A stretch of DNA of 64,000 nucleotides from Acidobacteriota bacterium (GTDB lineage Bacteria; Acidobacteriota; Vicinamibacteria; Vicinamibacterales; UBA2999). Positions 17,850 through 25,943 of this stretch are shown here, piece after piece; position 1 is the stretch's first letter, and each line of letters begins with the position of its first letter. The notes under the pieces were generated by a model. It had not been told where the DNA came from, made no database searches, and saw nothing but the letters and a program-made list of their open reading frames with translations. The stretch spans positions 124,001-188,000 of the forward strand of contig JADZCN010000037.1 of the NCBI GenBank assembly GCA_020851565.1, in the 5' to 3' direction. A program made the translations under genes and the position numbers.

Positions 17850-18877
17850 GCCTCGGCGTGGCCATCGTGGGGTGCGGCCTCATCGGCCGCAAGCGCGCGG
17901 CGGCGCTTCCGGACGGGCGGCTGGTGGCGTGCGCGGACCTCGTCGTCGAGCGGGCCGAGGCGCTGGCGCGAGACGCCGCACGGGCCGCCGGGACGGAACC
18001 AGGCGCCGGGCCGACGCTCCACCGGCCTGTTGCCGTACCCCGCTGGCAGGACGCGCTCACGCGCCCGGACGTAGACCTCGTCATCGTCGCGACCACCAAC
18101 GAGTCGCTGGCCGAGGTGACGCAGGCGGCACTCGACGCGGGCAAGCACGTGCTGGTGGAGAAGCCGGCGGCGAGGAACGTGGCGGAGATCGAGCCGCTCA
18201 TCGCGGCGGCGCGGGCGCGAGGCCTGCGCGTGCGCGTCGGGTTCAACCACCGCTACCACCCGGCGCTGCAGAAGGCCCGTGAGATCGTCGCCAGCGGCGA
18301 GCTGGGGCCGCTGATGTTCATCCGCGGCCGCTACGGCCACGGCGGGCGCGTGGGCTACGAGAAGGAGTGGCGTGCCAACCCCGCTCGATCGGGCGGCGGC
18401 GAGCTCATCGATCAGGGTGTGCACCTCATCGACCTGGCCGCCTGGTTCCTCGGCCCGCTCACCTCGGTGGAGGGGTTTGCCGCCACCTACTTCTGGGACA
18501 TGCCGGTGGACGACAACGCGTTTCTCACCCTCCGTACCGCCGGCGGGCAGTGCGCGTTCCTGCACGTGAGCTGCAGCGAGTGGAAGAACCTCTTCTCGCT
18601 GGAGATCTACGGCCGTGCGGGCAAGCTGGACATCTTCGGCCTCGGCGGCTCCTACGGTGTGGAGCGCATCACCTTTTACAAGATGCTGCCCGAGATGGGC
18701 CCGCCGGAGACCGTGAGCTGGGAGTTTCCGCGCGGCGACCAGTCGTGGGCGCTGGAGTTCGCGGATTTCGTCGAGGACATCCGCCAGGGCCGCGAGCCCG
18801 ACCCCGGCCTGAACGAGGCCCGGGCCGCGCTCGACGTGGTGGAGACGGTCTATCGCCGGAGCGGATATCTGTCATGA
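17846..18877 (+). CDS. Gfo/Idh/MocA family oxidoreductase
   Basis: 343 residues. N-terminal NAD(P) Rossmann fold (VAIVGCGLIGRKRAAAL), then VIVATTNESL, the family signature HVLVEKPAARNVAE with the conserved EKP lysine, VGFNHRYHPAL, and the catalytic-domain motif GGGELIDQGVHLIDLAAWFLG with a conserved histidine. Such enzymes oxidise or reduce a sugar hydroxyl or keto group, often as a nucleotide sugar. It overlaps the preceding SDR by four bases. The following spacer holds a decamer repeat and then the heptose kinase gene. Substrate not determinable. Confidence 0.88.
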   Translation: MSLGVAIVGCGLIGRKRAAALPDGRLVACADLVVERAEALARDAARAAGTEPGAGPTLHRPVAVPRWQDALTRPDVDLVIVATTNESLAEVTQAALDAGKHVLVEKPAARNVAEIEPLIAAARARGLRVRVGFNHRYHPALQKAREIVASGELGPLMFIRGRYGHGGRVGYEKEWRANPARSGGGELIDQGVHLIDLAAWFLGPLTSVEGFAATYFWDMPVDDNAFLTLRTAGGQCAFLHVSCSEWKNLFSLEIYGRAGKLDIFGLGGSYGVERITFYKMLPEMGPPETVSWEFPRGDQSWALEFADFVEDIRQGREPDPGLNEARAALDVVETVYRRSGYLS

Positions 18878-18880
18878 CCC

Positions 18881-18926
18881 GCACCCGCCCGCACCTGCCC
18901 GCACCCGTTCGCACCTGCCCGCACCC
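18881..18926. repeat. Decamer tandem array GCACCTGCCC, about 4.5 copies
   Basis: The spacer between the Gfo/Idh/MocA gene and hddA consists almost entirely of a degenerate 10-base unit (GCACCTGCCC / GCACCCGTTC) and ends at the ATG of hddA. The unit is the reverse complement of the one at 21361-21440. Confidence 0.85.
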
Positions 18927-19907
18927 ATGATAATCACGCGCAGCCCTCTTCGCATCACGCTCGGCGGCGGAGGCACCGACCTGCCGTCCTACTACCGGGA
19001 GCACGGCGGCTTCCTGGTCGCGGCGGCCATCGACAAGTACGTCTACGTCACGGTGATGCGGCCCTTCGTGCCGGGCATCTTCCTGAAGTACTCGCAGCTC
19101 GAGCACGTGGACCGCATCGACGATGTGCAGCACCGGATCATCCGCGAGGCGCTGCGCCAGCTGGATTTCCGGACGCCACAGGTGGAGATCACCACGCTGG
19201 CCGACATTCCCGCCGGCACCGGCCTCGGATCGTCCGGCAGCTTCACGACGGCGCTGCTCAAGGCGCTCTATGCGCACCGGCGGCGGCTGCTGCACCCGAG
19301 CGAGCTGGCGGAACTGGCCTGCGACATCGAGGTCAACCGCCTCGGCGAGCCGGTGGGCAAGCAGGACCAGTACATCGCGGCCTACGGCGGCGTCACCTGT
19401 TTCACGTTCAATCCCGACGGCGGCGTCGAGGCCGAGCCGCTCCAGATCCCGATGGACGCGCTCTTCAACCTCGAGGACAACCTGCTGCTGTTCTTCACCG
19501 GGTTCTCGAGGAGCGCCGGCCGGATCCTCGCGGATCAGAGGGCCCGCAGCGAGCAGGGCGACGAGCAGATGCTGAAGAACCTGCACGAGGTGAAGGCGCT
19601 GGGCCTCATGGCGCGCGACCTGCTGACGCGCGGCGACACCGCGGGTTTCGGAGCGCTGATGCACGAGCAGTGGGAGCAGAAGAAGCGCCGGTCCGGCGGG
19701 ATGAGCAACCCGCGGATCGACGAGTGGTACGAGCTGGGGCTCAGGAACGGGGCCATCGGCGGCAAGCTGGTGGGCGCCGGCGGCGGAGGGTTCCTGCTGT
19801 TCTACTCCGAGGATCATCGCCGCGTGCGGGCGGCGATGGGGAAGGCCGGGCTCGAAGAGGTGCGCTTCCGCTTCGACTTCGAGGGCACGAAGGTCCTGCT
19901 CGCGTGA
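18927..19907 (+). CDS. hddA: D-glycero-alpha-D-manno-heptose 7-phosphate kinase (GHMP kinase)
   Basis: 326 residues, the length of HddA. It phosphorylates C1 of D-glycero-alpha-D-manno-heptose 7-phosphate in the GDP-heptose route. It opens with RSPLRITLGGGGTDLPSYY, has the GHMP ATP loop PAGTGLGSSGSFTTALL, DIEVNRLGEPVGKQDQYIAA, and the third GHMP motif GGKLVGAGGGGFLLFY near the end. Relatives act on fucose or galactose, but the neighbours gmhA, hddC and gmhB make the heptose assignment strong. The stop overlaps the GTG start of hddC. There is no obvious ribosome binding site other than the repeat before the ATG. Confidence 0.9.
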   Translation: MIITRSPLRITLGGGGTDLPSYYREHGGFLVAAAIDKYVYVTVMRPFVPGIFLKYSQLEHVDRIDDVQHRIIREALRQLDFRTPQVEITTLADIPAGTGLGSSGSFTTALLKALYAHRRRLLHPSELAELACDIEVNRLGEPVGKQDQYIAAYGGVTCFTFNPDGGVEAEPLQIPMDALFNLEDNLLLFFTGFSRSAGRILADQRARSEQGDEQMLKNLHEVKALGLMARDLLTRGDTAGFGALMHEQWEQKKRRSGGMSNPRIDEWYELGLRNGAIGGKLVGAGGGGFLLFYSEDHRRVRAAMGKAGLEEVRFRFDFEGTKVLLA

Positions 19908-20608
19908 GCCTTCCCGTTGCCATCCTCGCGGGTGGGCTGGCCACACGGCTCCGGCCCCTTACCGAGACCATCCCGAAGTCGCTCGCGGAGGTGGCCGGCC
20001 GCCCCTTCGCCGTGCACCAGGTCGAACTGCTCGCCGCACAGGGCATCACCGACGTCGTGTGGCTGGTGGGGTACCGGGCCGGCCAGCTGGAGGCGACGCT
20101 CGGCGACGGCGGGGCCTGGGGCATGCGCTTCACGTATGTCCACGACGGCCCGGTGCTGCTCGGTACGGGTGGTGCGATTCGACGCGCGCTGGGGCACCTG
20201 GGAGACGCGTTCTTCGTGATGTACGGGGACTCGTATCTCGAGTGCGACTTCGCCGCCGTGGAGGAGGCGTTCCGGCGGAGCGGCCGCGCGGGCCTCATGA
20301 CCGTGTATCGCAACGAGGGCCGCTTCGACGCCAGCAACGTCGAGTTCGCGGATGGCCGCATCGTCCGCTACGACAAGAAGGTGCGCACTCCGGGGATGCA
20401 CCACATCGACTGGGGCCTGGGCGTGCTGAGGGCGAGCGCGTTCCAGGGATACCCCGCGGGTGAGGCCCTGGACCTGGCGCGTGTCTACCAGGACCTGCTG
20501 GCGGCGGGCGACCTCGCGGGTTTCGAGGTCACGCGCCGCTTCTACGAGATAGGATCGCCCGAGGGACTGGCGGAAACCGACGCCTACCTGCGCGGCCGCG
20601 CCCGCTGA
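19904..20608 (+). CDS. hddC: D-glycero-alpha-D-manno-heptose 1-phosphate guanylyltransferase-like nucleotidyltransferase
   Basis: 234 residues, GTG start inside the hddA stop. It has the nucleotidyltransferase loop ILAGGLATRLRPLTETIPKSL, with the conserved GGxxxRLxPLT and PKxL, followed by MYGDSYLECDF as the metal site and a predicted Rossmann-like fold without the left-handed helix domain. Its length and place directly after hddA fit HddC, which makes GDP-D-glycero-alpha-D-manno-heptose from the 1-phosphate and GTP. An alternative is another hexose-1-phosphate nucleotidyltransferase. The gene is followed by a 15-base tandem array before the SIS-domain gene. Confidence 0.86.
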   Translation: MSLPVAILAGGLATRLRPLTETIPKSLAEVAGRPFAVHQVELLAAQGITDVVWLVGYRAGQLEATLGDGGAWGMRFTYVHDGPVLLGTGGAIRRALGHLGDAFFVMYGDSYLECDFAAVEEAFRRSGRAGLMTVYRNEGRFDASNVEFADGRIVRYDKKVRTPGMHHIDWGLGVLRASAFQGYPAGEALDLARVYQDLLAAGDLAGFEVTRRFYEIGSPEGLAETDAYLRGRAR

Positions 20609-20621
20609 CATTGAGAACATC

Positions 20622-20741
20622 CGTGCCTTGAACCTGCGTGCTTCGAACCCCCGCGCCTTGAACCTGCGTGCTTCGAACCCCCGTGCTTTGAACCTTCGTG
20701 CTTTGAACCTTCGTGCTTTGAACCTTTGTGTTTTGAACCCA
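20622..20741. repeat. 15-bp tandem array, 8 copies
   Basis: Eight head-to-tail copies of a unit like CGTGCTTTGAACCTT, with CGTGCTTCGAACCCC variants alternating in the left half and near-identical copies on the right. It fills the spacer between hddC and the SIS-domain gene. The unit is a multiple of three, so the opposite strand stays open with a five-residue period (KARRF-like). I take that reading frame to be a by-product. Confidence 0.9.
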
Positions 20742-20755
20742 TGTGAGAACCCACC

Positions 20756-21352
20756 GTGACCTATAGTGACCAGCACCTGGCCGAAGCCGCCGAGGTGCTC
20801 CAGAAGCTGGATCGCGCGGCCATCGAGCGCGTCGTGGACGTGCTGGCGGAGGTCCGTGCACGAGGCGGGCGGCTGTTCTTCCTGGGCGTGGGCGGCAGCG
20901 CCGGCAACTGCGGGCACGCGGTGAACGACTTCCGCAAGCTCGCCGGGTTCGAGGCCTACGCACCCACCGACAACGTGTCGGAGCTCACCGCGCGGACCAA
21001 TGACGAGGGATGGGAGACCGTCTTCGAGGCGTGGCTGAAGGGCAGCCGCCTGACAAGGGAAGACGGTCTGTTCGTGTTCTCGGTGGGAGGCGGCAGCCTC
21101 GAGAAGAACGTCAGCCCGAACCTGGTCCGTGCCCTGCAGTTCGCCAGGCAGGTGGGTGCCGCCGTGGTGGGTGTGGTGGGGCGCGATGGCGGCTACACGG
21201 CCACCGTCGCCGATGCGTGCGTGATCGTCCCGACCGTCAACCCCGAGACCGTGACGCCGCACAGCGAGGCCTTCCAGGCCGTGGTGTGGCACCTCCTCGT
21301 GTCGCATCCCAGGCTCAAGGTGAATGCGACGAAGTGGGAGAGGGTCACGTAG
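20756..21352 (+). CDS. SIS-domain sugar isomerase, second GmhA-like protein
   Basis: 198 residues, GTG start. SIS-domain signatures are present: FFLGVGGSAGNCGHAVNDF and FVFSVGGGSLEKNVSPNLV, with VVGVVGRDGGYTA. It is a distant paralogue of the gmhA at 14008; the AEAQHFA stretch is replaced by GNCGHAV, and the closing active-site helix reads TPHSEAFQAVVWHLLV rather than EGHLVLGH. It could be an isomerase for a related phosphosugar, or a binding subunit. Its place between hddC and gmhB ties it to heptose metabolism. It is preceded by the 15-base array and followed by the decamer array. Confidence 0.8.
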   Translation: MTYSDQHLAEAAEVLQKLDRAAIERVVDVLAEVRARGGRLFFLGVGGSAGNCGHAVNDFRKLAGFEAYAPTDNVSELTARTNDEGWETVFEAWLKGSRLTREDGLFVFSVGGGSLEKNVSPNLVRALQFARQVGAAVVGVVGRDGGYTATVADACVIVPTVNPETVTPHSEAFQAVVWHLLVSHPRLKVNATKWERVT

Positions 21353-21360
21353 GGTGCCGA

Positions 21361-21440
21361 CAGGTGCGGGCAGGTGCGAACAGGTGCGGGCAGGTGCGGG
21401 CAGGTGCGAACGGGTGCGGGCAGGTGCGGGCAGGTGCGAT
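21361..21440. repeat. Decamer tandem array CAGGTGCGGG, 8 copies, running into the gmhB start
   Basis: Eight consecutive 10-base units (CAGGTGCGGG with GCGAA variants) fill the spacer after the SIS-domain gene. The last unit is CAGGTGCGAT, whose final two bases are the first two of the gmhB ATG. Each unit contains AGGTG, which resembles a ribosome binding site, so the last copy probably serves gmhB. Confidence 0.92.
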
Positions 21441-21956
21441 GAAACGAGCGGTGTTTCTCGATCGTGACGGGGTGATCAACCGTGCGGAGGTGCGGGACGG
21501 GATGCCGCGCTCCCCGGGATCCGTGGAGGAGATGCAGATCCTGCCGGGCGTGCCGGAGGCGCTGCGGCGACTCCGCGCCGCCGGGTACGGTCTCGTCGTG
21601 GTGACCAACCAGCCCGAGATCGCGCGCGGGCGGACGACACGGGCGATCGTGGACGCGATTCACGCGCGCATGCGTGCCGAGCTGGGCCTCGACGACATCC
21701 GCGTGTGCCCCCACGACGATGGCGACGCGTGCGCGTGTCGCAAGCCGAAACCGGGACTGCTGCTGCAGGCGCCGCGGTACGACATGGCGGCGAGCGCGAT
21801 GGTGGGCGATCGCTGGCGCGACGTGGAGGCGGGGCGCGCCGCGGGCTGCGGTGTGACAATCCTCGTGGATTACGGGTACGATGAGCCGGTTCCCCACGAA
21901 CCGGACGCCCGCGTCGGCTCGCTGGCCCAGGCTGCCGACTGGCTGCTCACGCGCAC

Positions 21957-21960
<4 letters not shown>
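21439..21960 (+). CDS. gmhB: D-glycero-D-manno-heptose 1,7-bisphosphate phosphatase
   Basis: 173 residues of HAD superfamily. The nucleophile motif FLDRDGVIN begins at residue 6, followed by VVTNQPEIARG and the zinc-binding insertion CPHDDGDACACRKPKPG (Cys, His, Cys, Cys), the hallmark of GmhB, and VGDRWRDVEAG as the late acidic motif. It removes the C7 phosphate of heptose bisphosphate before guanylylation. The start ATG is formed by the last unit of the decamer repeat. The stop overlaps the next ATG (ATGA), linking it to the transaldolase-like gene. Confidence 0.94.
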
Positions 21961-23790
<1,830 letters not shown>

Positions 23791-23811
23791 CCCCGGCGAC
23801 CGTCTCCTCCC

Positions 23812-24804
23812 ATGACGGTCGGCCTCGTCCTCGTCACCTTCAACGCCGAGCCCTACATCCGCCGCGCCCTCGCCGCCGTGGCCGGGCAGACCCGCCTGCC
23901 CGACACGGTGGTCATCGTGGACAACGCCAGCACCGACGGCACGTGTGCCGTCATCGATACGTCCACGCGCGGGTGGGCGGTGCCCGTCCGCGTGGTGGCC
24001 AGCCCCACCAACCTCGGCTTCGCCGCGGCCAACAACCGCGCCGTGGATCAGCTGGCGTCGTGCGACGTCGTCGCCCTGCTCAACCCGGACGCGTTTCCCG
24101 AGCCCGGGTGGCTCGAGGCGCTGCTCGCCGCCGCCGCGGCGCATCCCGAAGCCGCATCCTTTGCCTCACGACTGATGCTCGAGGGCCAGCCGGGGCAGCT
24201 CGATGGCGCCGGCGACGCGTGCCACGTCAGCGGTCTGGCCTGGCGCCACGGACATGGCCGGCCGCTGGCCGCGGTGCCCGGGGCACTGCAGGCGCGGCCC
24301 GTGTTCTCGGCGTGCGCCGCCGCCGCGCTCTACCGCCGCGACGACTGGGCGCGGGCCGGCGGCTTCGACGAGCGCTTCTTCTGCTACGCCGAGGATGTGG
24401 ACCTGGGCTTCCGCCTGCAACTGGCCGGCCGCGGGTGCTGGTACGTGCCGGAGGCCGTGGCACACCACCTGGGATCGGCCAGCGCGGGAGTCGGCAGCGC
24501 CTTTGCCGTGTATCACGGGCATCGCAACGCGGAGTGGCTGTTCCTGAAGAACATGCCGGCGGCGCTCTTCTGGCGCTACCTGCCGCTGCACCTGGCGGCT
24601 TCGTTGGCGGGACTGGCCTTTTTCGCCTCGCGCGGCCGCGCGGGCAGCTACCTGAAGGGGAAGTGGGATGCGTTGATGCGCGCCGGGCAGTTCTGGCAGG
24701 CGCGCCGCGAGGTGCAGGCCGCCCGCGTGCTCTCGAGCGCCGAGGTGCTGGCGCTGCTGGATCGGAGCTCGCTCATCGCCCGATTACGTGAGCGAGTCGA
24801 GTAG
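23812..24804 (+). CDS. GT2 glycosyltransferase, rhamnosyltransferase-like
   Basis: 330 residues of GT-A enzyme. VGLVLVTFNAEPYI leads, VIVDNASTDGT is the donor site, NLGFAAANNRAV follows, LLNPDAFPEP is the metal-binding DxD equivalent, and ERFFCYAEDVDLGFRLQLAG holds the ED pair of rhamnosyl-type members. A short C-terminal amphipathic region (LHLAASLAGLAFFASRG) could touch the membrane. It is the last gene of the + strand heptose run and ends directly in a pyrimidine-rich repeat. The sugar is unknown. Confidence 0.88.
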   Translation: MTVGLVLVTFNAEPYIRRALAAVAGQTRLPDTVVIVDNASTDGTCAVIDTSTRGWAVPVRVVASPTNLGFAAANNRAVDQLASCDVVALLNPDAFPEPGWLEALLAAAAAHPEAASFASRLMLEGQPGQLDGAGDACHVSGLAWRHGHGRPLAAVPGALQARPVFSACAAAALYRRDDWARAGGFDERFFCYAEDVDLGFRLQLAGRGCWYVPEAVAHHLGSASAGVGSAFAVYHGHRNAEWLFLKNMPAALFWRYLPLHLAASLAGLAFFASRGRAGSYLKGKWDALMRAGQFWQARREVQAARVLSSAEVLALLDRSSLIARLRERVE

Positions 24805-24807
24805 CCG

Positions 24808-24862
24808 TCCCCCTCCGCCTGCCCTTCTTGCCTTCTGCCTTTTGCCTTCTGCCTTCTCACTT
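24808..24862. repeat. Pyrimidine-rich micro-repeat (CCTTCTGCC / TTCTCACTTCC)
   Basis: A run of units like GCCTTCTGCCTTTT fills the short convergent spacer and reaches into the end of the epimerase gene. Its complement appears on the other side of that gene at 25862-25928. Confidence 0.75.
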
Positions 24863-25849
24863 CCAGGAGGGCGGAAGATTCTTCATCACCTCGATGTTCT
24901 CGAAGCGGCTGCTGGCGCGCGGTCCCGTGGCCTTCGCCCACGCCGCCATCCGCGCCAGGCCGTCCTCGAGCGACACGGGCGTTCCCAGGCCGAAGACCTG
25001 CTTCACGCGATCGTGCGTGGCGTAGGCGTGCACCACTTCCTTGCGCGCGTCGAGGTGGCGGACGGGGGCATCGGGCACACCCATGGCCACCGCCGTCGCC
25101 TGGGCGAGGTAGTTGACGCTGTAGGGGACGTCGGCGCCCACGTTGAACACCTGGTTGAGCGCGGCCGGCGTCTCGATGGCGCGCGCGATGACGGGCGCGA
25201 CGTCGCCCACGTACGAGAAGGCGCGCGTCTGCTTGCCGTCACCGAAGATGGTCATCGGCTCGCCTTTCATGATCTGGTTCATGAAGATGCCGATGACGTT
25301 GCGGTAGCGGTCGCCGATGTTCTGGTGCTCGCCGTAGACGTTGTGCGGCCGGAAGATCACGTAGTCCAGCCCGAACATGTGGTGCGCGGCCTTCAGGTCG
25401 AGCTCGACGGCGTACTTTGCGATGCCGTAGCTGTCCTCGGGCATCGGCGTGGTGTCCTCGGTCATCGGTGACTGGCCGGCGCCGTACGCCGCGATGGACG
25501 AGGTGAACACGAACGTCCGGCTTCCGAAGTTCACCGCGGCATTGATCAGGTTCATCGACCCGATGACGTTGTTCGTGTAGTTGAACCGCCTGATGAAGTG
25601 GCTCAACCCCTCGGCCGCGTACGCCGCCAGGTGGAAGACGTGCTCGAAGCCGTGCCGGGCGAACAGGCCGTCCACCAGTGCGACGTCCGTCACACTGCCC
25701 TCGACGAACTCGGCGCCGGCCGGAACGTAGTCGCTCGCCCCGCCGCTCAGGTCGTCCAGCACCACCACGGTGTGGCCGCGCCCGACCAGCGCGGCGGCCA
25801 CGTGCGATCCGATGAACCCGGCTCCCCCGGTGACGAGGCAGATGGACAA
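24857..25849 (-). CDS. NAD-dependent epimerase (UDP-glucose 4-epimerase-like)
   Basis: 330 residues, TTG start at 25849 chosen because the Rossmann strand ICLVTGGAGFIGSHVAAAL follows at once. Further motifs: LDDLSGGASDYVP, VFHLAAYAAEGLSHF, FTSSIAAYG (Ser) and YGIAKYAVELDLKA (YxxxK), then FRPHNVYGEHQNIGDRYRN and GDGKQTRAFSYVGDVAPVI. These fit an extended SDR of the UDP-glucose 4-epimerase/GDP-sugar group. Both ends are bordered by the same purine/pyrimidine micro-repeat in opposite orientation. The nucleotide-sugar substrate is not known. Confidence 0.88.
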   Translation of the reverse strand: MSICLVTGGAGFIGSHVAAALVGRGHTVVVLDDLSGGASDYVPAGAEFVEGSVTDVALVDGLFARHGFEHVFHLAAYAAEGLSHFIRRFNYTNNVIGSMNLINAAVNFGSRTFVFTSSIAAYGAGQSPMTEDTTPMPEDSYGIAKYAVELDLKAAHHMFGLDYVIFRPHNVYGEHQNIGDRYRNVIGIFMNQIMKGEPMTIFGDGKQTRAFSYVGDVAPVIARAIETPAALNQVFNVGADVPYSVNYLAQATAVAMGVPDAPVRHLDARKEVVHAYATHDRVKQVFGLGTPVSLEDGLARMAAWAKATGPRASSRFENIEVMKNLPPSWK

Positions 25850-25861
25850 GAGGCGACTCCC

Positions 25862-25928
25862 GATAAGAAGGAAGAAGTGAGAAGTAGGAATTGAGAAGTC
25901 AGAAGTGAGAAGGCAGAGGGCAGAAGCT
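25862..25928. repeat. Purine-rich micro-repeat (GAAGTGAGAAG / GGCAGAAG)
   Basis: Units like GAGAAGTCAGAAGTGAGAAG run through the spacer between the tandem GT2 gene and the epimerase gene. They are the reverse complement of the repeat beyond the other end of the epimerase gene (24808-24862). Confidence 0.75.
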
Positions 25929-25943
25929 AGGCTACCACGCGCT

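Noticed and set aside
19814..21307. Minus-strand frame with FKARRFKAR-type repeat
   Set aside because: It is antisense to hddC and the SIS-domain gene, and the repeat is only the 15-bp array read backwards.
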